Source of the DNA: Candidatus Krumholzibacteriota bacterium
Lineage (GTDB): Bacteria > Krumholzibacteriota > Krumholzibacteriia > Krumholzibacteriales > Krumholzibacteriaceae
Direction: 5' to 3'
Assembly (NCBI GenBank): GCA_016932415.1
Contig: JAFGCX010000008.1
Coordinates: forward strand, 22,291 to 86,290
Length of the DNA stretch: 64,000 nucleotides
Numbering within the stretch: the first letter of the stretch is position 1; each line of letters opens with the position of its first letter. Shown in pieces: positions 25,639 to 34,792 of this stretch. Position numbers and translations under genes: made by a program. The notes beneath the pieces were generated by a model, which worked only from the letters and a program-made list of their open reading frames with translations, was not told where the DNA came from and made no database searches.

Positions 25639-27684
25639 TCATTGAATTTCAATATGAAAGACAGTCCCCGCGGCATTGGTGAAAAGTTCGGTGTATCTTT
25701 CCGGCTGAGATCGTATTGATTCGATCAGGCCGGGATTTTCAGAGATATCTTCCTGCCAGATGACGAGATAAATATCCCTTCCCGTCATCCGCATTGCTTC
25801 GATATCGTCTGGAAGCAGGGTCCTTTCGGAGAAAAGCCGGTCTCTGATCCTGCCATACCTTAGGATCTTCTCTCCACCATACCCCTGGATAAGAAGAAAA
25901 TTCTCCGGCAGGGCGAATTGATGCCTTTCTCCAAGGACAGGCATCAGGCCATATATGTTATTTTCGATAAATACCGAGTTGATATCGGTGGAATCCTTGA
26001 TCCATTGAAAAAGCTCTCTCTGCCCGTCGGTGATGTAGAACCTTTTTGTCTCTATCCCTTTTGGCCGGTCAAGGACGAATCCCCTCACAGTCATCGCGAA
26101 TGGAACAGAAAAAAGAAACAGGATCACCGCGACCAGAATGGCGCGTTTTTTCCCGCTGGCATTATGAATGGAATCGATGATCTGCCAGCTTACCGGGAGT
26201 ATGAGGAGAAGAAAAAGGATAAAAACAAATTTACCCTCGACCTCGCCGGGAAGATCGATAAAGATGCTCGTCAGCGCGAGGGTGACGATCGATCCGGCGA
26301 GGATCATCCAATCGGTCTCCCCGCGCGAAAAAAGCTCCTTTAAGGATCTTTTCATGAAGGGAAAGAGGATGATAACGGGGCAGATGATCGTCAGCAGCGG
26401 CACTATTCCTATATGGAAATAATCCGAAATCGATCCGCTGTCACCGCTAGAGCCGCCGGTCAGAGAAAGAAAATATGGAGCGCCGGCTATTCCCGCGCCG
26501 ATGGCGAGAGCGGGGACGATCAGTGAATTGAGGAATTTACGTTTTCCCTCTCCCGCAATCCGGTCTTTGAGGTATATATAAAGGGAAGCTCCACAGAGCG
26601 TCATTATTAGTACGACCCCCGTGACGACGTGAAATATAAAAGTTCCGAAAAGGAGGATAAATATCAATACAACCCGTCTTACCTGCGGTCTTTCCAGCAT
26701 CTTCCAGGCGCAGGCGAGAAAAAAGACAAGCAGGAAAAGATCGGTCGCGTAGTTGAATGTCGTGGTAGTATAGAATTTATCCAGCATGCTTACATGATAG
26801 GTATAGTCAGGTTTGAGAAAGAACATCACCTGGTGTCCGTTAAGTTCCATATTTCCCAGCCATCTCGATATTTCCGCCATTCCCCTTACTTCCCCGGTGA
26901 GCGCCCTTACCATTGAAACTGGAAAAAGGATCCACGATGGAGCCTGCAACCCGGCGGCGGAGAAGAGGGGAGTAAAAACAAGGTCTCTTTTTCTTGACGT
27001 AAAGAGGGAGGTCACGCGAAAGACGAGGTACGGAAAGATAAAGGCGAAGACTATATTCGATACGCCCATGGCTGTAAAGACCTGCAGGCGCGAAAGCACT
27101 GTCCACGAGGCCTGAAAGAGATGATAGAACCACATATATCTTATGCTGACGTCTGGAAGGAGGGGTTCAAGGGGAGGGAGCCCCCTGAAGATGATCTCGT
27201 TAACGATCGACGCGTGCATCCAGGCGTCAGATCTTTCCAGGAGGAAATGATTGAAGAGGTACGGAACGAAGATGACCGACGCGAAGGCGAAAGAAATAAT
27301 CATTATTTCTCTGCTGCCGGTCTGATATTGTCCGTTGGAATTTTCCGGGCCCTTTGCGCTGAAGATAAATATTGCCGCCAGAAGAGCGTAGAAAGTGAGA
27401 AGTGAAGCTATCAGAGCCGTCTGGAGCGATCCGGTCACCTGGTACAATATATATACGAGGAAAGCCAGGGCGATAGGCGAGAGCATCGGGGGGATCATGA
27501 TATCGTCCAGAAAAGGCCTTTTCCTGTCCCAGAGAAGGTGCAGGAGAACCGTTCCAGGAAGCAGGAATATCTGAAGGAACGCCGATGGTATCCTTATAAA
27601 GGCGGGAGTCTCCAGCAGGAGAGTCACCGAAGAGAGGAAAAGAAGAAGAAAGAGGTATTTTCTCATCCGCGACAAATCTATCAC
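25639..27684 (-). CDS. Large polytopic membrane protein, GT-C glycosyltransferase-like
   Basis: A 681-residue protein with about 14 predicted membrane helices and a soluble C-terminal domain of about 130 residues beginning near ELFQWIKDSTDINSVF, a layout typical of GT-C type transferases that use lipid-linked sugars on the periplasmic side. An acidic motif in the first large loop, ERSDAWMHASIVNEII, may be the catalytic acidic region. No specific family is recognised and the acceptor is unknown. It starts at GTG 27684 (weak ribosome site) or possibly ATG 27666, just downstream of murA. Confidence 0.6.
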   Translation of the reverse strand: MIDLSRMRKYLFLLLFLSSVTLLLETPAFIRIPSAFLQIFLLPGTVLLHLLWDRKRPFLDDIMIPPMLSPIALAFLVYILYQVTGSLQTALIASLLTFYALLAAIFIFSAKGPENSNGQYQTGSREIMIISFAFASVIFVPYLFNHFLLERSDAWMHASIVNEIIFRGLPPLEPLLPDVSIRYMWFYHLFQASWTVLSRLQVFTAMGVSNIVFAFIFPYLVFRVTSLFTSRKRDLVFTPLFSAAGLQAPSWILFPVSMVRALTGEVRGMAEISRWLGNMELNGHQVMFFLKPDYTYHVSMLDKFYTTTTFNYATDLFLLVFFLACAWKMLERPQVRRVVLIFILLFGTFIFHVVTGVVLIMTLCGASLYIYLKDRIAGEGKRKFLNSLIVPALAIGAGIAGAPYFLSLTGGSSGDSGSISDYFHIGIVPLLTIICPVIILFPFMKRSLKELFSRGETDWMILAGSIVTLALTSIFIDLPGEVEGKFVFILFLLLILPVSWQIIDSIHNASGKKRAILVAVILFLFSVPFAMTVRGFVLDRPKGIETKRFYITDGQRELFQWIKDSTDINSVFIENNIYGLMPVLGERHQFALPENFLLIQGYGGEKILRYGRIRDRLFSERTLLPDDIEAMRMTGRDIYLVIWQEDISENPGLIESIRSQPERYTELFTNAAGTVFHIEIQ

Positions 27685-27698
27685 CCCGGCATTCTTTT

Positions 27699-28988
27699 TT
27701 ATGATATTGAATACCTGATATTCATAGAGTCGAATTTATCGGCGAGATTGTTATACCCCCGGCGTATCGTGCTATAACCGTTGATTGTCGTTTTTCCTTC
27801 AGCGATAAGCGCTGTTATCATCAGTGCCGCTCCTCCCCTGAGATCAGGCGCAGAAACTTCAGTCCCTTTGAACCTTATAGGGCCTCTCATTTTCACTTCG
27901 CCCTTCTTCAGATCGAAGGTTCCGCCAAGTTTTTCCATCTCACTGACATAGACAAATCTTTCCGGGTACCTGTAATCGATTATTCTGCTGTTGCCCTCTG
28001 CCTGGGTGGCCAGGACGGTGAAGAACGGCTGCATATCCGATATTACTCCCGGGTGGACTCCGCAGGCGACTTCGAACGGATTGATATAGTGTTCGTGAAA
28101 GTCATGGTGATTGATATAGAGGGCGTCGCCGCTGGTATAAGAGTTTATGCCGATATCGCGGAAATGGATCATCGGTACTTCCATAAAAGAGAAAGGGACG
28201 TCCTGGATTATAAGCTCTCCACGGGTCACGGCCGCCGCCACGATCCAGGATACCGCCTCGATCCTGTCCGGTATCACCCTGTATGAAGTCCCGTTAAGGA
28301 GTTCGACTCCGTCGATCTCTATGAACGTATTCCCCTTCACCTTTATCTTCGCGCCCATCGATCGTAGCATCTGGATCAGGTCGAAGACTTCGGGGGAGAT
28401 ATAGGCATTGAAGACTCTTGTCCTGCCGCTCGCGAGGACGCCGCAGAGAAGAGCGTTTTCCGTTCCTCCGATCGTGGGGAAGGGAAATGAGATATCCGAT
28501 CCCTTGAGATGGTCCGACTCTATCTCTATGAACGATTCCCTTTCCCTTACCACACATCCCATTGATTTCCAGAGCATGATATGCAGATCAAATTTTCTTT
28601 CGCCTATGGCGCAGCCGGAAGGATAGGGGATGCGAGCGATCCTGTTATGGCGAAGCTGCCCGGCGGCGAGAAGATACGTCGTTCGTATCGAAGTCGAATA
28701 GTCGTCGAGTTCGTTGCCTATCCGGGACGCCTCGATACGGACTTCCTCGGGACCGAGCTCGATCGTAACGCCGAGTTTTTCCATGATGGAGAGTTTGTTT
28801 TTTACATCTTCCAGGGAAGAGGGGAAATTACTGATTCTAACCTGCCTGTCAGTCAGCATGGCGGCGGCGATAAGCCTTGTCGCTGAATTCTTGGCCCCGC
28901 TTATCCTAACTGTTCCGGAGATCTTTTGGGCTCCGGAGATAGTCAGTATATCCGAACTTCCATTTCCGCTATTGTTCCCAGCTTCCAT
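27699..28988 (-). CDS. murA: UDP-N-acetylglucosamine 1-carboxyvinyltransferase (MurA family)
   Basis: MurA adds enolpyruvate to UDP-GlcNAc, the first committed step of peptidoglycan synthesis. Conserved residues are intact: Lys33 in SGAKNSATRL, the PEP-binding Cys126 in PYPSGCAIGERKFDLHI, the Asp in HPGVISDMQPF, and the Arg in PDLRGGAALM. At 429 aa it is slightly longer than usual because of an N-terminal extension. ATG has GGAGGAAAG upstream. It is unusual to find it inside a glycan cluster, between a GT2 gene and a GT-C-like gene; it may be the housekeeping enzyme or a paralogue feeding muramic acid to a surface glycan. Confidence 0.9.
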   Translation of the reverse strand: MEAGNNSGNGSSDILTISGAQKISGTVRISGAKNSATRLIAAAMLTDRQVRISNFPSSLEDVKNKLSIMEKLGVTIELGPEEVRIEASRIGNELDDYSTSIRTTYLLAAGQLRHNRIARIPYPSGCAIGERKFDLHIMLWKSMGCVVRERESFIEIESDHLKGSDISFPFPTIGGTENALLCGVLASGRTRVFNAYISPEVFDLIQMLRSMGAKIKVKGNTFIEIDGVELLNGTSYRVIPDRIEAVSWIVAAAVTRGELIIQDVPFSFMEVPMIHFRDIGINSYTSGDALYINHHDFHEHYINPFEVACGVHPGVISDMQPFFTVLATQAEGNSRIIDYRYPERFVYVSEMEKLGGTFDLKKGEVKMRGPIRFKGTEVSAPDLRGGAALMITALIAEGKTTINGYSTIRRGYNNLADKFDSMNIRYSIS

Positions 28989-29104
28989 CTTTCCTCCGAT
29001 AAGAGACCTATTCCTGTTCTGTTACCATAATTCAGCGATCGTCAACGATATTAGGATGCCTTACGGGTCGAGTCAATCTCAAAGGCTACCGAAAGATGCC
29101 TTTA

Positions 29105-30016
29105 TTACTCTTCCGGGCCTCCATCACTCGAACTTGCCACCTCGAATTTCCCAAGCAGGTTGGTCCTCGAAAGCGAGATAAATCTGTAAATCAGGTAGAT
29201 TGCGCCGCCGATCAGGATCGGCGCGGGATAGTAAAGACCTTTTACCAGCACAGCAGCTCCGGCGAGAAAAAGGACTGACACGAGGATCAGAAACCTCGGT
29301 ACGGGGATTATCGAGAGGACTCCGCTGACAGCCAGTCCGGCAAGCCTGAGAAATCCATAACTGCTGACTCGCCCCTCCTTGAACCTGATGTCGAACGGTA
29401 TCCTTTCCGCCTGGTATTTCTTAAGAAGCCTGTCGGATATCCGCATGAAATACGGCCAACGCCTGTTTCTGATCAATTCGTCCCTGACGTTTCCAGCGAC
29501 CAGCCGGAAATATACGTTCTGTTTCTCAAGGTCGACTCCTGTCAGAAGGGAAGTGACTGTTGTGAAGAACCGTGATCCCGCTTCCCTGTACCTTACATCC
29601 GCCACCCTTTTCTTCCGGACTGCCTGGACTATCCGGCTCCCGGCGATGAAGCGTTCAATCATCAACGGGATAAGATCTACAGGATGCTCGCCATCGACAT
29701 CCATCATGATCATCGCGTCGGCATTCGATTTTGAGAGTCCGAAAGCGACAGCGGCTCCCTGGCCGTAGCCTTTTTTCATCGCGTAGTACCGTATCGATCG
29801 ATCGCCGGAGGATATCCTGGAAAGGAGCCCGACTGTGCCATCGGTGCTGCTGTCCTCTATGAATATTATTCCGATATTGACTCTTTCAGGGAGACGCAGG
29901 CCTCTGACAGATTTTATAAATTCAGGGATCTCGGCCTCTTCATTGAATACGGCGACAATGATATCGATATTTATGATCTTTTCCGCCCCTGTCTCCCTCG
30001 GGTCATTCTTCCCCAT
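29105..30016 (-). CDS. Family 2 glycosyltransferase (polyprenyl-phosphate sugar transferase type)
   Basis: A 303-residue GT-A transferase: DIIVAVFNEEAEIPEF at the N-terminus, EDSSTDGT, and the acidic DVDGEHPVDL motif that binds the nucleotide sugar and metal. Two hydrophobic segments near the C-terminus (VSGVLSIIPVPRFLILVSVL and the AAVLVKG to IGGAIYLIY part) suggest membrane anchoring as in DPM1/ArnC/GtrB enzymes that charge polyprenyl phosphate. That would supply the sugar donor for the GT-C-like proteins nearby. The start overlaps the upstream GNAT gene by 14 bases. Confidence 0.85.
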   Translation of the reverse strand: MGKNDPRETGAEKIINIDIIVAVFNEEAEIPEFIKSVRGLRLPERVNIGIIFIEDSSTDGTVGLLSRISSGDRSIRYYAMKKGYGQGAAVAFGLSKSNADAMIMMDVDGEHPVDLIPLMIERFIAGSRIVQAVRKKRVADVRYREAGSRFFTTVTSLLTGVDLEKQNVYFRLVAGNVRDELIRNRRWPYFMRISDRLLKKYQAERIPFDIRFKEGRVSSYGFLRLAGLAVSGVLSIIPVPRFLILVSVLFLAGAAVLVKGLYYPAPILIGGAIYLIYRFISLSRTNLLGKFEVASSSDGGPEE

Positions 30017-30569
30017 AGTACTCTTTTCTCAGGAGCGAAACGCTGGCAAAATCCATGAATTTTCCTTTCACGAAGGCGTAATCCCTTATTATCCCCTCGT
30101 ACTTGAGCCCCATCTTTTTCGCGTTCGCTTCTGAAGCCAGGTTGCCCGGGATTATCATCCCCTCGATCCTGTTCAACTCCATCACTTCAAATCCGTATCT
30201 TAAAACTTTTTCCATCGCTTCGAACATAAGGCCCTGTCTCCAGTAGTAGCAAGAGAGGACATTGGCGATTTCAGCCTTCCTGTTTGCCGGATCGTATTTT
30301 ACAAATCCCGCTGTCCCGATCACCAGCCGGTCTTTCTTGTGATAAAGGCCCCATTGGCTTGCCTGGTTATTCTCATATTTCTCGATCACTGTTTCCAGGA
30401 AGGCTCTTGTGTCCTCTACCGATCTGTGAGGCTGCCAGGTAAGAAATTCGCTTACCTGCGGTTGGGAAGTGAATATAAAAAGGTCTTCAGCGTCACTGAC
30501 TTTCAACTTGCGAAGAAGCAGCCTTTCAGTCTCCATTTCAGGGAGGTCTCTGAAAATATTCGAAGGCAT
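30003..30569 (-). CDS. GNAT N-acetyltransferase (RimJ/RimL type)
   Basis: A 188-residue acetyltransferase with ETERLLLRKLKVSDAEDLF at the start, GTAGFVKYDPANRKAEIANVLSCYYWRQGL forming the core in two parts, and LNRIEGMIIPGNLASEANAKKMG, the typical RimJ/RimL acetyl-CoA region. These enzymes acetylate protein N-termini, amino acids or amino sugars. Position between WbqC and GT2 genes suggests an amino sugar as substrate, which is inference. AAGGAGAG lies 8 bases before the ATG. Confidence 0.82.
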   Translation of the reverse strand: MPSNIFRDLPEMETERLLLRKLKVSDAEDLFIFTSQPQVSEFLTWQPHRSVEDTRAFLETVIEKYENNQASQWGLYHKKDRLVIGTAGFVKYDPANRKAEIANVLSCYYWRQGLMFEAMEKVLRYGFEVMELNRIEGMIIPGNLASEANAKKMGLKYEGIIRDYAFVKGKFMDFASVSLLRKEYYGEE

Positions 30570-30599
30570 TATCGGACTCTCCTTGTTCGAATCAATTTA

Positions 30600-31289
30600 T
30601 CACCTTTCGTGAAATATTTTTTTTGAGCGGTCTACACCATGGAAGAAAAAGAGGTCTAGACAACCAAGTCCCGCAATAAAGGGGGATGACGGGAACTGCT
30701 CGTAAACGGGATGGTTAAAATCCTGCCAGGTGATATCGATCCCGTTCCTTTTGAATTCGGAAGTATCATGGTCCGTGAAGTAGTCGAGGGCGCCTTTTCC
30801 GGAGAGGTAGATCGTGGCTCCGCTTTTCCTGAGGAGATCGAGGACGATCTCCGCCTTGCTTCCTTTTCCATCGAGGGCCGAGGAAAATAATATCTCCGTC
30901 TCTATCTCAAGGATCTTGAAGGAGAAATCCATCGTCGCGAAGATAAGGTCAACGGGCCTGTCGTAGCCAGCGCTGTAGAGAGTTTCGACCAAGGGGAATA
31001 TTTCCCTGAAAAAAGGGGTTTTAAGGTAGTAATTCCTGAACCTGGCGAGATGGTCTTTTGCCCAGTCGTCGTTTTTAAAAGCGAGCTCGTTTATCCTCGT
31101 CCCCATCCTGTAATCGACGGGAAGGGTGATAAACTTCTCTTTTCCGTTGCAGTAGAAGATGTTTCTATACTGGTAAGCCGATTTGTTTGCTTCGACGTTA
31201 TCAAGGACGATAAACCTGTCAGACCTGGATATTTTATCCAGTAGACCGAGCCATGGCCAGTAGCTCGGTTGATGGATGCTTACGATCAT
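30600..31289 (-). CDS. WbqC-family protein
   Basis: A 229-residue protein matching the WbqC family: MIVSIHQPSYWPWLGLLDKI at the N-terminus, FIVLDNVE, RNIF, and HPVYEQFPSSPFIAGLGCLDLFF near the C-terminus. WbqC proteins are encoded in O-antigen clusters and are suspected of attaching amino-acid or acyl groups to amino sugars. Its start overlaps the stop of the PIG-L gene (ATGA), a sign of tight coupling with the deacetylase and acyltransferase upstream. Confidence 0.85.
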   Translation of the reverse strand: MIVSIHQPSYWPWLGLLDKISRSDRFIVLDNVEANKSAYQYRNIFYCNGKEKFITLPVDYRMGTRINELAFKNDDWAKDHLARFRNYYLKTPFFREIFPLVETLYSAGYDRPVDLIFATMDFSFKILEIETEILFSSALDGKGSKAEIVLDLLRKSGATIYLSGKGALDYFTDHDTSEFKRNGIDITWQDFNHPVYEQFPSSPFIAGLGCLDLFFFHGVDRSKKIFHER

Positions 31290-31954
31290 ATGATTTCCTC
31301 GAGGATGACGAACGCTTCGGCGTATTCTCTGCCGATCCTCGACCCCCTGGACGCGGCCTGCGCCCTGATTGCCTCGGGGCTTCTGGGAAACGGGGCATCC
31401 ATGACCTCGGAAGAGTAGATCTTCATGATCTCGATCTTCTTTTCGATTTGATCGGAGATATCGACAAAGAGGTTGGGGGAAAATACATTTCCCGGCAGAG
31501 GCGGAGCAAATTCCGTTTCGGAAAGAGTCTCGTACATCAGGATCTTTTTGATAAAGGGAGCCCTGAAATTTTTCATGCAGCTAATCGACGCCTGGAAGAC
31601 TATCTGATGATCGGTATGGATATCAGACCTGTTCGGGATGTAAACGACAGACGGTTCAATGTCAGCCATGACTTTCGAGATAGAGGCAGTTATATCGCTC
31701 AGAGGCAACGTGTCGAGACGCACGGTGGGATAATCGAGTTTTGTCACGCTTTTAAAGCCATAGCTTTTTGAGACTTTTTCGATCTCATCCTGCCGCGCCG
31801 AGATGACTGATTTCTCCCATCCGTATCTTTCATCCATATTTGTCACGATCAGCCAGTGTGTCGCGTCTCCATCCGATCGATTTCTCAGGATAGTCCCGCC
31901 GCAACCGAGAGTCTCGTCGTCGGGGTGGGCAGCGATAAAGAGGATATCTTTCAT
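31286..31954 (-). CDS. PIG-L/LmbE-family N-deacetylase
   Basis: A 222-residue zinc-dependent deacetylase: the metal motif AAHPDDETLGCGG and the later His pair in RSDIHTDHQIVF are intact. The family removes N-acetyl groups from GlcNAc-containing compounds. ATG 31954 is chosen because it overlaps the preceding stop (ATGA) and has GAGGA upstream; an alternative start ten codons earlier lies inside the acyltransferase gene. It lies between NeuD-like and WbqC genes, consistent with freeing an amino group for re-acylation. Confidence 0.87.
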   Translation of the reverse strand: MKDILFIAAHPDDETLGCGGTILRNRSDGDATHWLIVTNMDERYGWEKSVISARQDEIEKVSKSYGFKSVTKLDYPTVRLDTLPLSDITASISKVMADIEPSVVYIPNRSDIHTDHQIVFQASISCMKNFRAPFIKKILMYETLSETEFAPPLPGNVFSPNLFVDISDQIEKKIEIMKIYSSEVMDAPFPRSPEAIRAQAASRGSRIGREYAEAFVILEEII

Positions 31955-32583
31955 TTTATTTTCCTCGCAGGTCTGCTGAGCCATTTACTGAAATCTTCAC
32001 AGTCGTTTGCTATCATTGAATTCATCCCTATCATGCACGCCCGCCCGATCTTCAGATACTGAAGAACAGTCGAGCCCGCGCCTATCAGCGTGTCGTCTCC
32101 TATCCTCACTCCGCCGTTTACCGTAACGCCTGGCGCGATATGGACGAAATCGCCAATTTGACAATCATGGTCGACGGAAGCTCTCGTATTGATTATCGAG
32201 AACCTCCCTATCGAGGTGCATGTGTTTATGACAGCGCCATCCATCACTACCGTACCCCCACCGATATCGACTTGCTCGTTGATCACCGCGTCGGGAGAGA
32301 TGATCGGCGGGAAGGAATATCCGAGATCGATGAGGAGAGATACGAGTTCGCGGCGTTTTTCGCTGCCACCGATCTGTCCAAGCCCTATCGCCGCTTCCGT
32401 TGCTCGCGATGAGCCTATCAGCCCACCGAGAGAACTGTCATCGCCGAGGTACGGAATGCCGAGCAGATCGCCTCTGCCTTCCGGGTCGACATATCCGGCG
32501 ATATTGAATCCGCCTGATTTTTTAAGGATCGAGATCACGACTTTCGCGTGGCCTCCTCCTCCAACGATGACGATATCTTTCAT
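31951..32583 (-). CDS. Sugar O/N-acyltransferase, NeuD/PglD family
   Basis: A 210-residue left-handed beta-helix acyltransferase. The N-terminal Rossmann-like part has IVIVGGGGHAKVVISIL; the hexapeptide part includes GGTVVMDGAVINTCTSIG, VDHDCQIGDFVHIAPG and GGVRIGDDTLIGAGS, with the catalytic His in HDCQ. PglD/NeuD enzymes acetylate UDP-4-amino sugars or sialic-acid precursors. The LegC-like aminotransferase upstream would make the amino sugar it uses. GAAGGAAA precedes the ATG. Confidence 0.87.
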   Translation of the reverse strand: MKDIVIVGGGGHAKVVISILKKSGGFNIAGYVDPEGRGDLLGIPYLGDDSSLGGLIGSSRATEAAIGLGQIGGSEKRRELVSLLIDLGYSFPPIISPDAVINEQVDIGGGTVVMDGAVINTCTSIGRFSIINTRASVDHDCQIGDFVHIAPGVTVNGGVRIGDDTLIGAGSTVLQYLKIGRACMIGMNSMIANDCEDFSKWLSRPARKIK

Positions 32584-32626
32584 TTTCCTTCCGTCACTTC
32601 CCGATTTAAGTACCTGTAGTGGCCCG

Positions 32627-33787
32627 TCATGATCCGAGCAGGTCCACTATTCTCCTTATATCATCATGGGAAAGGTTTGTCGAACATGGAATATTCAATG
32701 TTTTATCTAGCAGCTCCGGCGCTTTTTCGATCCTGTAATTCTGACATGAGATGAAAGGTTTCTGCAGATGGTTCGGAAACCATACAGGCCTCGTCTGGAC
32801 ACGGTTTGTCGACAGGTATGCCATGAGGGATTCACGGTCCCTGCCATATATGCCGGCGTCGATCTGAAGGGAGTAGAACCAGTAATTTGAACTCGCGTAA
32901 GACGGAGTAGGGGCGAGAGTGAGCCCTTCAATTCCGGAGATCAGTTCCCTGTATTTTTCATACCCGGCCCTTTTTATTTCGATATATCTGTCGAGATTCT
33001 CAAGCTGCGCCACTCCCATCGCGGCCTGTATGTTTGACATCCTGAAATTGTACCCGACTTCATTATGTACATACCGGACAGCGTCGTCCTTCGCCTGTGT
33101 AGTCAGGTATCTCGCCCTGTCGGCGTATTTGCTGTCATTGGTCACGAGCATTCCGCCCGCCCCTGTCGTGATGATCTTGTTCCCGTTGAAAGAATAGACG
33201 CCCATGGCGCCGATCGTGCCGGTATGCCTCCCGTCGAAGGGACCTTCGATATATCTGCTGCCGAGGCTTTCGCTGGCATCTTCAAGGAGTTCGATATTCA
33301 TCCTGTCGCATATATCCACAAGCGCGGTGAGGTCTACCGCGTTGCCGAAAATATGGACAGGAATGATCGCCTTGATCCTTCTGCCGGTCTTCTTATTCCA
33401 CGTGTGTCCTTTTTTGAACTCCGTCTCGTTTTTCAGGAAACCGATCGTTTTTTCAACATCGATATTATAATAATCGTCACAGTCCATGAATACAGGTTCG
33501 GCGCCGAGATAGACGATGACGTTTACCGGGGCGATAAAAGTTATCGTAGGGACGATCACCTCGTCGCCCGGCACGACATCGAGTATCCTGAGCGCGACCT
33601 GCAGGGCGGAAGTGCCGTTTACGCAAGCGGTCGAGAATTTTGCCCCGGTGTACTCCCTGATATTCTTCTCAAAGAGGTCCACATAGCTGCCGACGGAGGA
33701 GACCCATTCAGTGTCGAGGCATTCCTTGACATATTTCCACTCGTTACCCTGAATGGAGGGAACGGATAAAGGGATAAAATCGCTCAT
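32627..33787 (-). CDS. DegT/DnrJ/EryC1 aminotransferase, LegC-like
   Basis: A 386-residue PLP enzyme that would convert a UDP- or GDP-4-keto sugar to the 4-amino sugar. The PLP lysine is Lys204 in SFNGNKIITTG, with EDASESLGSRY and CVNGTSALQVAL before it. Extra sequence around residues 115-135 (FLKNETEFKKGHTWNKK) and the ASESLG motif are typical of the LegC subgroup of legionaminic-type pathways. GAGGTGAG precedes the ATG. It is followed by the NeuD-like acyltransferase gene. Confidence 0.88.
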   Translation of the reverse strand: MSDFIPLSVPSIQGNEWKYVKECLDTEWVSSVGSYVDLFEKNIREYTGAKFSTACVNGTSALQVALRILDVVPGDEVIVPTITFIAPVNVIVYLGAEPVFMDCDDYYNIDVEKTIGFLKNETEFKKGHTWNKKTGRRIKAIIPVHIFGNAVDLTALVDICDRMNIELLEDASESLGSRYIEGPFDGRHTGTIGAMGVYSFNGNKIITTGAGGMLVTNDSKYADRARYLTTQAKDDAVRYVHNEVGYNFRMSNIQAAMGVAQLENLDRYIEIKRAGYEKYRELISGIEGLTLAPTPSYASSNYWFYSLQIDAGIYGRDRESLMAYLSTNRVQTRPVWFPNHLQKPFISCQNYRIEKAPELLDKTLNIPCSTNLSHDDIRRIVDLLGS

Positions 33788-33804
33788 AGCTCACCTCGGT
33801 CAAA

Positions 33805-34791
33805 TCATTCAAATCTACTGTCAAGCCTGTCTCTGTACCACTCATATGTTCTGGCGATCCCTTCACGCAGCGGGACAAGGGGCGTATATCCCGTCAAACG
33901 CGATACTTTCGAAATATCGGGGCATCTGCGCGCAGGTGATCCGGTCGTTGCCGGCAGAGGTCTTATCTCGATCTTCCTCTCCATTACTTCGCCAACGGTC
34001 CTTACCAGGTCGTCTATCCTGATCTCCTCGTCCGAGTTGCCGATATGGTATGTTTCCCCCGCTGAATCCGGAGACTCGCAGGCTCTTATGGTATATTCGA
34101 TGGCATCGTCGATATAGCAGAAAGCCCTGGTGTGGTCGGGCGACGGGACATCGACAGCATCATTATCCCGGACCTTGATGAACATCTCGGGTATGACGTG
34201 CGCGAATCCCATCCTGGGGCCGTATACGTTGTGATACCTTACTATCGTAGAGGCTACGCCGTATTTCCCGCTCCATGCCGAAGCGATAGCCTCACCATAC
34301 ATCTTGCTGAGAGCGTAGGTCGTGCGCTCTGAACCGATATCGTCGATAGTGAGGATCACGTCTTCCGCTGTCGGAATATCGATCCCGAAATGTCTCAGTG
34401 TTCCCGAGTATATTTCGCTCGTCGACGAGAAGAGGAGTTTCTTCAGGCTGGTCAGCTGCCTGGCATAGTTGAAGAGATTCAGGGTCGAGACGGCATTAAC
34501 TTCCAGCACCCTGTCAGGGTTTTTCATTACGTTTTTCACGCCGATCACCGCCGCGAGGTGATAGATATAATCGAACTCTCCACCGAGACTGCCGAGAAAC
34601 CCGGGATCGGTCAGGTCCCCCTGGACGAAATCGGTGTTTTTCCTTTCAAGGAGTCCTTCAAAATCCGAATCGAACTGGCCTCTCAGGAGATTGTCAATGA
34701 CGGTTATTTCATTCTCTGGATCACGCGAAAGTCTTTCCGCGAGAAAATACCCGATAAAACCTGCTCCTCCTGTAATCATTATCCTGTTCAT
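33805..34791 (-). CDS. NAD-dependent nucleotide-sugar epimerase/dehydratase
   Basis: An extended short-chain dehydrogenase of about 328 aa: NAD motif ITGGAGFIGYFLAE, then HLAAVIGVK, SSTSEIYSG and the catalytic pair YALSKMYGE, plus RYHNVYGPRMG. It could be a UDP-sugar 4,6-dehydratase, decarboxylase or 4-epimerase; the NVYGPRMG and SSTSEIYS pattern recalls UDP-glucuronate decarboxylase/epimerases. Taking ATG 34791, the start follows the preceding stop by one base (TAAGATG); ATG 34806 would add five residues. Confidence 0.82.
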   Translation of the reverse strand: MNRIMITGGAGFIGYFLAERLSRDPENEITVIDNLLRGQFDSDFEGLLERKNTDFVQGDLTDPGFLGSLGGEFDYIYHLAAVIGVKNVMKNPDRVLEVNAVSTLNLFNYARQLTSLKKLLFSSTSEIYSGTLRHFGIDIPTAEDVILTIDDIGSERTTYALSKMYGEAIASAWSGKYGVASTIVRYHNVYGPRMGFAHVIPEMFIKVRDNDAVDVPSPDHTRAFCYIDDAIEYTIRACESPDSAGETYHIGNSDEEIRIDDLVRTVGEVMERKIEIRPLPATTGSPARRCPDISKVSRLTGYTPLVPLREGIARTYEWYRDRLDSRFE

Positions 34792-34792
34792 C

